Below, in pieces: positions 33,650 through 42,569 of a stretch of DNA of 64,000 bases (position 1 is the stretch's first letter; the number at the start of each line of letters is the position of its first letter). Source of the DNA: an uncultured Peptostreptococcus sp. (GTDB lineage Bacteria > Bacillota > Clostridia > Peptostreptococcales > Peptostreptococcaceae); NCBI GenBank assembly GCA_900759325.1, contig CAAEUW010000027.1, positions 6,234 through 70,233 of the forward strand, given 5' to 3'. The notes beneath the pieces were generated by a model. It had not been told where the DNA came from and searched no databases. It was given only the letters and a program-made list of their open reading frames with translations. A program made the translations under genes and the position numbers.

Positions 33650-35061
33650 TGAAAAATAAGATAATCGAATTTAAAAATGTAGCCTTTAGCTATATGGACA
33701 AGGATGACTACGCCCTAAGGGATGTCAATTTTAGTATTGAGGAAGGGTCCCTGGTCTTTATAAGTGGTAAGAGTGGGTCCGGTAAGTCAACCCTCCTAAC
33801 CCTCTTAAATGGGATTATTCCAGAGGTAATTGAGGGCCAGCTAGAGGGACAAATCCTGATAGACGGCAAGGGGGACCTAGATGTAAGCGATAGGAGCCTT
33901 ATCCTTGGAAACGTATTCCAAAACCCGAGAAGCCAGTTTTTTACGACGGATACTACGGCAGAATTGGTATTTGCCTTGGAAAATTATGGGGTAGAAAGGG
34001 AGGCTATAAAGAAGAGGTTGGACTCTATCATAGAAGAATACAATGTAGACTACCTAAGGGATAGGAGCTTATTTGAGATATCCTCGGGTGAAAGGCAGCT
34101 AATCGCCCTCCTAACAGTCCTGATTATGGATCCAAAGGTAATCATATTTGATGAGCCATCAGCCAATCTTGACTATGGAAATTCAATGAGGCTAAGAAGA
34201 CAAATTATAGACCTCAAGGCAGAGGGCAAGACTATTATTGTAGCAGACCACAGAAATTTTTATCTGAAGGGAATTATAGACAAGGTCCTCCTAGTTGAGG
34301 ACAAGACAGTCAAGTCTTTTGGGTCCGAGCAAGACTTATTGAAGGGGGACTATAAAAATCGTAGCTTTGATATCTTTGCAGGTGATTACGGCCGAGTGAA
34401 AAAGCTGGGACCTGGTCAAGGGGGTGTGACTATAGAGGGCCTATCCTACAAGGATATTATAAGGGACCTAAGCATTCAATTTGAGGAAAATGAGGTTACA
34501 AGTATAGTTGGAGTCAACGGTGTAGGAAAAACCACCCTAGCCGAGCTAATCAGCAGGTCTCTAAAGCCTGAAAAGGGCAAAATACAAGTGGAAGGTCAGG
34601 CTATGTACCTAATGCAGGATGCAGACTTTCAGCTATTTGGTTCGTCCTGTCTCAAGGAATTAGAGCTTGCTCAAAAGGATGAGGCTATTAATATAGAGGC
34701 ACTTAAAAGTCTGGATATTGATATGCTTAAGGACAAGCATCCCCAGAGTCTGAGTGGGGGAGAGAAGCAAAGACTACAAATGGCCATAGCCAGGGTTAGT
34801 GGCAATAAGGTTGTAATCCTGGATGAGCCGACCAGTGGGCTTGACAAGTCCTCTATGGAAAGGGTCTGCTCTATGATAGAGACCTTAAAAGAGTCTAGGA
34901 CCATAATTGTAATATCACATGATTATGAGTTTATTCGGAGGGTGAGCGATTCAGTTGCCTATCTTTCGGACGGACAAATAAGGGAAAAATTTAAATTAAA
35001 TGAGGATAATGTAGAAAAGTTAAATAGTATTTATAAGGAGATGGAGGTTCATTATGAGTAG
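33649..35061 (+). CDS. ECF transporter ATPase, two ABC domains fused
   Basis: A 470-residue protein with two complete ABC ATPase domains. The first has SGKSGSGKSTLL and SSGERQL with IIFDEPSANLD; the second has GVNGVGKTTLAE, LSGGEKQRLQ and VILDEPTSGLD. It therefore replaces the usual separate EcfA1/EcfA2. It powers substrate release from the S component. The ATG at 33649 has a GGGGGG site; the coding end overlaps the next gene by 8 bases. Confidence 0.93.
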   Translation: MKNKIIEFKNVAFSYMDKDDYALRDVNFSIEEGSLVFISGKSGSGKSTLLTLLNGIIPEVIEGQLEGQILIDGKGDLDVSDRSLILGNVFQNPRSQFFTTDTTAELVFALENYGVEREAIKKRLDSIIEEYNVDYLRDRSLFEISSGERQLIALLTVLIMDPKVIIFDEPSANLDYGNSMRLRRQIIDLKAEGKTIIVADHRNFYLKGIIDKVLLVEDKTVKSFGSEQDLLKGDYKNRSFDIFAGDYGRVKKLGPGQGGVTIEGLSYKDIIRDLSIQFEENEVTSIVGVNGVGKTTLAELISRSLKPEKGKIQVEGQAMYLMQDADFQLFGSSCLKELELAQKDEAINIEALKSLDIDMLKDKHPQSLSGGEKQRLQMAIARVSGNKVVILDEPTSGLDKSSMERVCSMIETLKESRTIIVISHDYEFIRRVSDSVAYLSDGQIREKFKLNEDNVEKLNSIYKEMEVHYE

Positions 35062-35641
35062 AAAACTAAAAATTAAAGACATACTATTACTAGCCTTGTT
35101 AACAGCAATTTATATGATTATTTACATGATTTGTATGGCAATTATATCGCCATTGGGGGCCTTTGGTCATGCCATAAGCCCTGGTATTTGTGGTGTTTTT
35201 GCAGGTACGGTAATCTACTTTATGTCTAGAAAGGTTGGCAAAATGTGGCAGTTTACTATCTTTACGCTCCTAGTAATGGGAGTATTTGCCCTTATGGGTG
35301 GTGGATATTTGCCATGGCTAATCACATCTGTATCAACAGCAATTATAGCGGATTTTATTGCATCAAGAGAGGAAAGACCGAGTGTATTTAAACTTGCAAT
35401 TGCATCAGGCCTACTTCATATGGGCCAGGCATGGGGAGCCATTATTCCATCGCTTTTCTTCCTAGAATCCTATAGGTCAACTTGGATTAAGCGTGGTCAA
35501 ACAGCTGCCCAAATGGATGACATGATAAAATACACTGCAGGAACATGGGGAATCGTCAATTCTCTTATCACCTTTGTTCTGGCAGCAATTGGTATATATA
35601 TAGGATATCTTATTCTTAGAAAGCACTTTAGAGAGGATTAG
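35054..35641 (+). CDS. MptD family ECF S component
   Basis: A 195-residue membrane protein with about six helices. KDILLLALLTAIYMIIYM and SPGICGVFAGTVIYFM fit the MptD/Trep_Strep putative S components. This type commonly sits with half-size ABC transporters in iron or metallophore loci. The substrate cannot be read from the sequence. GGAGG precedes the ATG inside the ATPase gene. Confidence 0.87.
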   Translation: MSRKLKIKDILLLALLTAIYMIIYMICMAIISPLGAFGHAISPGICGVFAGTVIYFMSRKVGKMWQFTIFTLLVMGVFALMGGGYLPWLITSVSTAIIADFIASREERPSVFKLAIASGLLHMGQAWGAIIPSLFFLESYRSTWIKRGQTAAQMDDMIKYTAGTWGIVNSLITFVLAAIGIYIGYLILRKHFRED

Positions 35642-35652
35642 GTGGTTTAGAA

Positions 35653-37395
35653 ATGGATACATTTAAACGTTTATTTAGTTATGCAGAGGAGAAGAAGCAC
35701 TTTATGGTCATGGCCCTTATCTTATCAGGCCTTGCAACTGTGGTTTCCTTTGTACCCTACTACTACTTCCTTAAGTTATTGAGGGAGATAACATCAACTA
35801 GTAGACCAGATTTAATAGGAACATATTCCTACTGGATTTTGTTGACAACTACGGCCTATGCCTTGATATATTTTCTTGCCCTGGCCTGCAGTCACGTCTT
35901 TGCCTTTAGGATAGAGACAAATATGAAGAAGAGGGGCTTAAATGAACTCTTGGGAGCATCCTTTGCCTTTTTCGATATGAATCCATCTGGTAAGACAAGG
36001 AAGACTATTGATGATAACTCAGTGAACACCCATACTGTTATAGCCCACCTATTACCGGACTCAGTCAATGCGGTCTTGTTTCCGATCTGTCTACTAGGAT
36101 TGGCCTTTGTTACTAATATTTATGTTGGTATACTCTTGGTTTGTGCCATAATATTTGCGACAGTTTGCTTTAAGTTTATGTATTCTGACACTAGTATGAT
36201 GAAGGACTATATGGATGCACTTGACGATATAAACTCTGAAACAGTAGAGTATGTAAGAGGTATCCAGGTAATCAAGATCTTTGACATGGTTATAGAGTCC
36301 TTCGAAAGGCTATACAAGTCTATACTTCGCTATTCTGAGGTTATAAATAGGCAGTGCCAGCTGTGCAAGATTCCATTTGTAGCCTTCCAATGTGGTATGA
36401 TGTCATTTGGGGCAATTATAATCGTAATTGCCAGTAGACAGCTTGGAAAGGGTATGGTAGTTGGTGAAGTAATTAGCATGACTGTGTTTTTTGTTGCCTT
36501 TGTAGGCATGCTTAATAATGCCTTTATGAAGATTATGTTTTTTAGTAGGAACTATCAACTAGGCCAGGATGCTATCGATAGGTTGGAAGATATATTTGCC
36601 AAGATGGAAAAAAATAAATTGGAAAGTGGTTCTATTGAAAAGATGGATAGCTATGATATTGAGTTTGAAAATGTTGGATTTAAATATGAAGAAGGTGTCA
36701 ATGTCCTATCAGACTTCAACTTGAAACTAGAAGCTGGCAAGGTATATGCCCTTGTAGGTTCATCTGGAAGTGGTAAATCGACTATAGCTAAATTGATATC
36801 AGGCTTCTATCCGGTGTCCTCAGGCCAATTAAAAATCGGTGGCAGAGATATTAAAGAATATAGCAGCAAGGTACTAGAAAGGAATGTAGCCTTTGTTTTC
36901 CAAAAATCAAAGTTATTTAAGACTAGTATTTACGAAAATGTAAGGCTGGCTAGACCTGAAAGTAGCCATGAAGAGGTGATGAGAGCCTTGAATATGGCAA
37001 TGTGCTCCAGCATACTTGATAAGTTTGAGACCCGAGAAGAGACAATTATCGGGGCTAAGGGGGTCCATCTATCAGGTGGAGAGATGCAGAGGATAGCAGT
37101 GGCAAGGGCCATCTTAAAGGATGCCCCTATAGTTATCCTAGATGAGGCGAGCGCAGCCAGTGACCCAGAAAATGAATATGAAATGCAGAGAGCCTTTAAG
37201 GCACTAATGAGGGGTAAGACAGTAATTATGATAGCCCATAGGCTTTCAAGTATTAGAAATGTAGATGAAATTTTGCTTGTTGAGGATGGCCAGGTAGTAG
37301 AGCGTGGATCCCACGACCAGTTAATGGCGGGTCAAACAAAGTACAGGTATTTCCAAGACCTATTCAACAAGGCAAATGAATGGAGGTTGGCATAA
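35653..37395 (+). CDS. ABC transporter, fused permease/ATPase (first half)
   Basis: A 580-residue half transporter: six membrane helices in residues 1-310, then an ATPase with LVGSSGSGKSTIAKL, HLSGGEMQRIAVARA and VILDEASAASD. With the following gene it should form a heterodimer of the IrtAB/YbtPQ type, an exporter fold that imports metallophores. It starts 11 bases after the S component, so belongs to the same operon. Confidence 0.9.
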   Translation: MDTFKRLFSYAEEKKHFMVMALILSGLATVVSFVPYYYFLKLLREITSTSRPDLIGTYSYWILLTTTAYALIYFLALACSHVFAFRIETNMKKRGLNELLGASFAFFDMNPSGKTRKTIDDNSVNTHTVIAHLLPDSVNAVLFPICLLGLAFVTNIYVGILLVCAIIFATVCFKFMYSDTSMMKDYMDALDDINSETVEYVRGIQVIKIFDMVIESFERLYKSILRYSEVINRQCQLCKIPFVAFQCGMMSFGAIIIVIASRQLGKGMVVGEVISMTVFFVAFVGMLNNAFMKIMFFSRNYQLGQDAIDRLEDIFAKMEKNKLESGSIEKMDSYDIEFENVGFKYEEGVNVLSDFNLKLEAGKVYALVGSSGSGKSTIAKLISGFYPVSSGQLKIGGRDIKEYSSKVLERNVAFVFQKSKLFKTSIYENVRLARPESSHEEVMRALNMAMCSSILDKFETREETIIGAKGVHLSGGEMQRIAVARAILKDAPIVILDEASAASDPENEYEMQRAFKALMRGKTVIMIAHRLSSIRNVDEILLVEDGQVVERGSHDQLMAGQTKYRYFQDLFNKANEWRLA

Positions 37396-39113
37396 TGAAA
37401 GAAAAGCTAAGAAGATACTTTGCCTTGAGTCAAAGGGGTGTAGATAATGCCCTTGTGGCTTCAAGATGGTCTTTTTTAAAGTTCCTGTCATTTATATTTC
37501 CACCAATGTTGACCTTCTTCTTCCTCCAGGATGTCTTGAATGGAAACCTTAGAAAGACAGCATTTTATATGGGTATACTGCTAGTCATAGTAGTAGTGAT
37601 GTTCCTTATTCTTGCCAAGGAATACAAGATGACCTATGATGTGACCTATGAAGAGAGTAGCCAAATGAGGATAGACCTAGCAAACAAACTTAAGGAGCTA
37701 CCACTTTCATACTTTTCTACCCACAACCTATCAGACCTATCTCAGACAGTCATGATGGATGTTGGAAATATAGAAATGGTAATATCCCATGCCATACCGG
37801 CTGGAATTGGCTTCGCAGTATTCTTTGTACTGATGACAATTCTAATGTGTATGTCGAATTTTATCCTGGGGCTAACAGTTGCCATGCCTATATGGATAGG
37901 CTTCCTATTTATATTCCTGTCAAAAAAGGTCCAACAGAGGAGTACAAATAAGTTTTTTAATAAACTATTGGAAAACTCAAATGCATTCCAGGAGGCCTTT
38001 GAAATGCAGGAGGAAATAAAGTCCTATTCTATGCAGGACCAGGTAAGGGCTGATGTTGAAAATAAGCTTGAATCTACAGAATTAATCCATTTAAAGGCAG
38101 AGATTGGCCTGGGCCTATTATCCTTCTTTATAGGAATTATGCCGTATTTAGCACCAGTTTTAACTGCTACAGTAGGGGCAGGCCTATATATATCAGGCTC
38201 TATAAATGTTTTGTATTATGTAGGTTACCTAATGGCAGCTACAACCCTTTCATACCAATTTGCAGGCATACAAGAATATGTACTAATGATATTCTTCTTT
38301 GAGTCTAGCTACAAGAGGATAGAAGAGTTAAAGGAGGAGCCTGTTCAAACAGGAGAGGATAAGGACCTAACAAGCTTCGATGTTAGATTTGACAACGTTG
38401 AGTTCCAGTATGGGGATAATAGGGTCATCAAGGGCCTATCCTTTGTAGCAAAGCAAAATGAGGTCACAGCTATAGTTGGTCCATCAGGCTGTGGTAAGAC
38501 TACTGTTTTGAGGCTGATTTCTAGACTATATGACTATGACAAGGGTGAGATCAGTATAGGTGGCCAGGATATAAAGGACATTAGCACTAGGTCAATGTTC
38601 AAGAATATATCCATGGTATTCCAGAACGTAGACCTATTCGATTTCTCTATTATGGACAATATTAGGATGGGTAGGAAGGATGCCAGTGATGAAGAGGTAC
38701 TTGCAGCAGCCAAGCTAGCAAATGTAGACAAAATAGTTGCCAAACTACCGAATGGCTATGACACCCTTATAGGAGAGAATGGGTCTAAGCTATCAGGTGG
38801 AGAAAGGCAGAGAATATCTATAGCCAGAGCCTTTTTAAAGAATGCCCCTATAGTTCTTCTAGATGAAATATCTGCCTCTCTTGATGTGGAAAATGAAATG
38901 GAAATTCAGGAAAGTATTAATAGGCTAATCGAGGGTAAGACCATTATAATTATCTCTCATAGGCTAAAGTCTATAGAAAAGGCGGACAATATATTAGTCA
39001 TGAAGGATGGGATTTTAGATTCTCAGGGTTGCCATGAGGACCTATTGAAGGAATCAGACCTTTATAGGTCTATGGTTGAAAAATCTAGACTGACTGAGGA
39101 GTATGTGTATTAG
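37395..39113 (+). CDS. ABC transporter, fused permease/ATPase (second half)
   Basis: A 572-residue partner of the previous gene. Membrane helices fill residues 1-300 and the ATPase shows IVGPSGCGKTTVLRL, KLSGGERQRISIARA and VLLDEISASLD (Ile in place of the usual Ala or Pro after Glu). The ATG at 37395 overlaps the preceding stop and has GGAGG eight bases upstream; an ATG at 37380 lacks a good site. It closes the ECF/ABC operon. Confidence 0.9.
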   Translation: MKEKLRRYFALSQRGVDNALVASRWSFLKFLSFIFPPMLTFFFLQDVLNGNLRKTAFYMGILLVIVVVMFLILAKEYKMTYDVTYEESSQMRIDLANKLKELPLSYFSTHNLSDLSQTVMMDVGNIEMVISHAIPAGIGFAVFFVLMTILMCMSNFILGLTVAMPIWIGFLFIFLSKKVQQRSTNKFFNKLLENSNAFQEAFEMQEEIKSYSMQDQVRADVENKLESTELIHLKAEIGLGLLSFFIGIMPYLAPVLTATVGAGLYISGSINVLYYVGYLMAATTLSYQFAGIQEYVLMIFFFESSYKRIEELKEEPVQTGEDKDLTSFDVRFDNVEFQYGDNRVIKGLSFVAKQNEVTAIVGPSGCGKTTVLRLISRLYDYDKGEISIGGQDIKDISTRSMFKNISMVFQNVDLFDFSIMDNIRMGRKDASDEEVLAAAKLANVDKIVAKLPNGYDTLIGENGSKLSGGERQRISIARAFLKNAPIVLLDEISASLDVENEMEIQESINRLIEGKTIIIISHRLKSIEKADNILVMKDGILDSQGCHEDLLKESDLYRSMVEKSRLTEEYVY

Positions 39114-39184
39114 TAAGTAATGTTAGTATTTATGAAAAATTTTGAAGTTTTTGGAGAGTATTCAAAAACCCTGTAAATTAGAAT

Positions 39185-39229
39185 AAGTCCTTCTGTGGTA
39201 AAGTATATTTATCATAGGAGGGCTTTTAA
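39185..39229 (+). terminator. Long hairpin terminator of the ECF/ABC operon
   Basis: AAGTCCTTCT at 39185-39194 pairs with AGGAGGGCTT at 39216-39225, and the stem continues inward with TGGTAAA/TTTATCA, about 17 pairs in all with some G-T pairs, followed by TTTT. Confidence 0.65.
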
Positions 39230-39260
39230 AATGGGAATAAGAAAAAGAACCAATAATTAT

Positions 39261-39301
39261 TATGTTATAATATAGGTAAGTAATGTTATAATATAGGTAA
39301 G
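39261..39301 (+). repeat. Tandem duplication carrying a -10 box
   Basis: ATGTTATAATATAGGTAAG occurs twice with a 21-base period (39262-39280 and 39283-39301). Each copy contains TATAAT, so the lipoprotein gene downstream has two identical -10 candidates. Confidence 0.85.
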
Positions 39302-39324
39302 TTTTTTTTATAGGAGGGATTGTT

Positions 39325-39834
39325 ATGAAAATGAAAAAAACGCTTTTTGCATTATTTATACTTTTATTGAGCCTATCTTTATCAACTGGATGCACAGGTG
39401 GTAGTGGATCTACAAATGAACATATCCCAGATAAGATACTGAACTTTACTTTTAGTGGCTTAAATATAAAAGGAGAAATTTCTGAAGCGTATTCCAAATA
39501 TGATGACGTTGGCTGGCCATCAGATGGCTTTAGATACATGGTTGTAAAATTCGACCAGGACATAAGCCCTGATATCGAAAAAAATTTCAATAATTGTTCT
39601 ATAGATAAATTAGATTATAATAAGTCCATTGAGAGTATTGAAAAGCATTGCGATATAAAAGAGTTAGTTGATACTATCAAGATTGATTTTTCCAAGAATA
39701 AAGATTCCGTATATGGTATCAAAAAAGTCTTCAGAGATGAAGATGCGAAAAATAAGGATTTTGCAGAAGAAATATATATTTTATCTTATGATAAATCTAT
39801 TAAAACCTTATATCTATTAGTTGATTACATGTAG
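39325..39834 (+). CDS. Small lipoprotein
   Basis: A 169-residue protein with a lipoprotein signal (LLLSLSLSTGC, lipidated Cys at residue 23) and a Gly/Ser spacer after it. The mature part is acidic and unassigned. AGGAGG precedes the ATG. It is the only gene of its unit. Confidence 0.75.
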   Translation: MKMKKTLFALFILLLSLSLSTGCTGGSGSTNEHIPDKILNFTFSGLNIKGEISEAYSKYDDVGWPSDGFRYMVVKFDQDISPDIEKNFNNCSIDKLDYNKSIESIEKHCDIKELVDTIKIDFSKNKDSVYGIKKVFRDEDAKNKDFAEEIYILSYDKSIKTLYLLVDYM

Positions 39835-39964
39835 TATGATGTAAATCAAAACAACCTGTTAAGCGGGTGGTTTGTCCAATGGTTACCGTATTATTGCACA
39901 TAGAGCAGAAGATTGACCTAGCGATTATAGATATAGTAAAATAAAATATAGCAATTGAAATGAC

Positions 39965-40022
39965 GCCTGTAGTCCTTGTGAGATTCCAATAAAAAGAAGA
40001 TCACAATTGCTACAGGCTTTAT
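39965..40022 (+). terminator. Long two-part hairpin, probable terminator
   Basis: GCCTGTAG at 39965-39972 pairs with CTACAGGC at 40010-40017, and inside it TTGTGA (39976-39981) pairs with TCACAA (40001-40006). TTTATATT follows. The T run is interrupted, so a regulatory role is also possible. Confidence 0.6.
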
Positions 40023-40059
40023 ATTACTATATATGATATGAGAAAGAGAGATACAGAGT

Positions 40060-40653
40060 ATGACTGATGAAATAATAGAAATGGCCAGGCCAGAAGGTGA
40101 TAAGGAACCAATAGAGGGCGACAAAAGGCCCAAGGAAAAGTTTCTAATTAAGACAACAGATGAGTTTAACAGGTGCGTAGACCATATATACGACCTCTTA
40201 AAGAGTGGATATACCCTATACAGGGAGGGAATTTACTCATCATCTAATTTATTTTCAATAGCAGCTATTGAGGAGATAGTAAAGGTATATAATGCCATAT
40301 TTTCTAAGGATGTAGACGGTTATGCCGGTAAGGGTATGGGTAAGAAGATCTTTGGTCCAGACTACTACCTTTGGATGGATGATCGACTAACAGATGCAGT
40401 TGAAGAGGAAGACCTAAAGGAAATTTTTGACCTCTACAATAGTGGGGCCTTGAAAGATCTGAAAAATGACTCCCTCTACTGTGAGCGTAGGTCTGACGCT
40501 ATACTATTGCCTGCAGACCATATAGATGATAAGTTTGCAAGAAATATGCTTCTATTTGCTATCCAGGCCTATGAGGATAATCTGGCTGGATTTAGCCTTT
40601 ATGCCATCGAGATTTCTAAGAAGACAGATAAGCTATTTGAAGAGATATTATAA
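40060..40653 (+). CDS. AbiV-like protein (possible abortive infection protein)
   Basis: A 197-residue soluble helical protein. FNRCVDHIYDLLKSGYTLYR followed by SSNLFSIAAIEEIVKVYNAI resembles the AbiV family, in which a row of helices and an EExxK motif are conserved. In Lactococcus AbiV stops phage late-gene expression. The match rests on this one region, so the call is tentative. Upstream site is weak (GAGAAAGAG). It is followed after 15 bases by the AlkD-like gene. Confidence 0.45.
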   Translation: MTDEIIEMARPEGDKEPIEGDKRPKEKFLIKTTDEFNRCVDHIYDLLKSGYTLYREGIYSSSNLFSIAAIEEIVKVYNAIFSKDVDGYAGKGMGKKIFGPDYYLWMDDRLTDAVEEEDLKEIFDLYNSGALKDLKNDSLYCERRSDAILLPADHIDDKFARNMLLFAIQAYEDNLAGFSLYAIEISKKTDKLFEEIL

Positions 40654-40668
40654 GCTCGGGAGGAAGAT

Positions 40669-41340
40669 ATGAAAATATACAAGGAGCTTCAAGCCTTAAA
40701 GGAGAAAGAATATGCAGATTTTCAAGCCAAACTAGTTCCGACTATAGAACCATCGACAATTTTAGGCATTAGGGTACCAAAGCTTAGGGCCATAGCCAAG
40801 TCATATATGAGGGACCAGGAATGCCAAGTGTTTCTTGATAGTCTACCACATAACTACTATGATGAAAATATGTTGCATGCAATACTAATTTCAGAGATGA
40901 AGGACTATGATAAGTGTATTAATAGGCTGGAGGCCTTCCTGCCATATGTAGATAATTGGGCAGTATGCGATATTATGTCACCCAAGCTTTTTAAAAGATA
41001 CAGGGAGGACCTGATGACCAGGATAAAGGTATGGATGGCCTCTGAGGAAACCTATACGATTAGGTTTGGTCTGGGTATGCTGATGACTCATTTTTTGGAT
41101 GAGGACTTCAGACCAGAATACCTTGATATGGCTTCCAGTATTAGGTCTGATGAATATTATGTGAATATGATGATAGCCTGGTTCTTTGCTACAGCCCTAG
41201 CCAAGCAGTGGGAGGTTAGCCTTCCTTATATTGAGGACAAGAGATTGGATGACTGGACCCACAAAAAGGCTATACAAAAGGCCAGGGAAAGTCTCCGTAT
41301 CAGCAAGGAAAAAAAGGAATACCTAAAGGGATTAAAGTAG
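40669..41340 (+). CDS. DNA alkylation repair protein (AlkD-like)
   Basis: A 223-residue HEAT-like helical repeat protein. GIRVPKLRAIAK and DNWAVCDIMSPKLF fit the AlkC/AlkD family of DNA glycosylases, which remove bulky or positively charged alkylated bases without base flipping; the Trp and Asp of DNWAVCD are the expected catalytic-site residues. GGGAGG precedes the ATG. Confidence 0.87.
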   Translation: MKIYKELQALKEKEYADFQAKLVPTIEPSTILGIRVPKLRAIAKSYMRDQECQVFLDSLPHNYYDENMLHAILISEMKDYDKCINRLEAFLPYVDNWAVCDIMSPKLFKRYREDLMTRIKVWMASEETYTIRFGLGMLMTHFLDEDFRPEYLDMASSIRSDEYYVNMMIAWFFATALAKQWEVSLPYIEDKRLDDWTHKKAIQKARESLRISKEKKEYLKGLK

Positions 41341-41555
41341 TTGACATTTATACTCTATGGGGGTATAACATAGATAAAGGTAAACTGATTGAAATAAAAA
41401 TACTTGCATAAAAATAAGGGTGGACTAAGTAAGGTAGATAGGTAGAGTAAATATGTAATTAAGTACAAAAGTAGGACCAATGAAATTGGAAAATGAAAGC
41501 AAATCGTTAATTAAATATATAAGTACGATTAAGCTGTATAAACGGAGGTGGATAT

Positions 41556-41909
41556 ATGAATACCCTGATATGCTATAAGAAGTGTACTACCTGCAAGGGG
41601 GTAGAGAAGATAATGAAGGACCAGGGTCTTGACTATGACCTAAGAGAAATAGATAAGGAAAATCCAAGTATAGAGGAGCTGAAGGATTGGAGGGAAAAGT
41701 CAGGCCTACCACTAAAGAGGTTCTTCAATACGAGCGGTAAAATCTACAAGGACTTGGGCTTGTCTAAAAAGCTAGGGGATATGTCAGAGGAGGACCAGTA
41801 CAAGCTATTGTCAAGAGATGGTATGCTGGTAAAAAGGCCGATCTTACTTGTAGGTGATGACAAAATTCTAGTAGGTCCGGATGTAAAGAAGTACCTTCTA
41901 GGAGAATAG
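41556..41909 (+). CDS. Spx/ArsC family (arsenate reductase-like) protein
   Basis: A 117-residue thioredoxin-fold protein. CYKKCTTCKGVEK has a CxxC pair near the N-terminus, and RFFNTSGKIYKDL and LVKRPILL are family signatures. The Arg-Pro (KRP) motif is kept. Members such as YffB or Spx act in redox or transcription control; which applies is not clear. CGGAGG precedes the ATG. Confidence 0.87.
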   Translation: MNTLICYKKCTTCKGVEKIMKDQGLDYDLREIDKENPSIEELKDWREKSGLPLKRFFNTSGKIYKDLGLSKKLGDMSEEDQYKLLSRDGMLVKRPILLVGDDKILVGPDVKKYLLGE

Positions 41910-41922
41910 TTAGGAAAAAAAT

Positions 41923-41966
41923 GAGGTCACAAGTCCATATATGATTGGACAGATGACCTCTTATTT
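41923..41966. terminator. Bidirectional terminator between convergent genes
   Basis: GAGGTCA (41923-41929) pairs with TGACCTC (41954-41960), with an inner GTCCA/TGGAC stem. A run of A precedes it and TTATTTT follows it, so it can serve both strands. Confidence 0.85.
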
Positions 41967-41972
41967 TATAAA

Positions 41973-42422
41973 TTAAGCTTCGATTTTTCTTTCTTCTATA
42001 TAGGCATCAAGCATTTCAGAAACCTGAACAACCAAGTCCTTGCAAGGTGGTTTCTTAGTCATTATAGGTCTGCCTTCAGGAGTCTTTTCACCAGTCAAGC
42101 CCAATAGCTCCTTACAAATGATAGAACCATTTTCTTCCTGAAATCTTTCGGCAAGTTTTCTGATTACCTTATAGTGTTCGTTTTTTGCTTCCTTGTCAGT
42201 AGGGTCTGTGAATCCGTTTAGTAGACCAACTACCATAAACATACCGCTGACAGCTCCACATACCTCTCTTAATTTGGATATACCTAGTCCAAATGGTGAA
42301 GCCATTCTTAAAGATGTTTCCTTGTCTAGGCCAGTTTCATCACTAAAGGCTAAAACTACGGCCTGAGAACAATTGTACCCTTCTAAGAATAAATCTCTAG
42401 CTAAATCTGAATGCTTACTCAA
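41973..42422 (-). CDS. C_GCAxxG_C_C family protein
   Basis: A 149-residue protein with the pattern that names the family: GYNCSQAV, then VCGAVSGMFM (GCAxxG-like, here CGAVSG), then CKELLG and a late PPCKDLV. It likely binds a metal or redox cofactor; no function is known. The TTG at 42422 is preferred because GGAGG lies nine bases upstream; an in-frame ATG at 42455 has none. It is convergent with the Spx/ArsC-family gene. Confidence 0.85.
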   Translation of the reverse strand: MSKHSDLARDLFLEGYNCSQAVVLAFSDETGLDKETSLRMASPFGLGISKLREVCGAVSGMFMVVGLLNGFTDPTDKEAKNEHYKVIRKLAERFQEENGSIICKELLGLTGEKTPEGRPIMTKKPPCKDLVVQVSEMLDAYIEERKIEA

Positions 42423-42569
42423 TTTAATATACCTCCATAATTTACAGATTACCATATTTTCACATATTCATATCTTATCATATATAGGGGTATATTTATA
42501 GCTTATATATTAGATTTTTTTATAATAGAAAATTAGTAATATATTATTTAGAGGTTATTTTATTAAGTT

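Noticed and set aside
39232..39275. Short frame starting ATGGGAATAAGAAAAAG as a transposase start
   Set aside because: It has a ribosome site and resembles some IS openings, but it ends after about 13 codons and no further homology follows.
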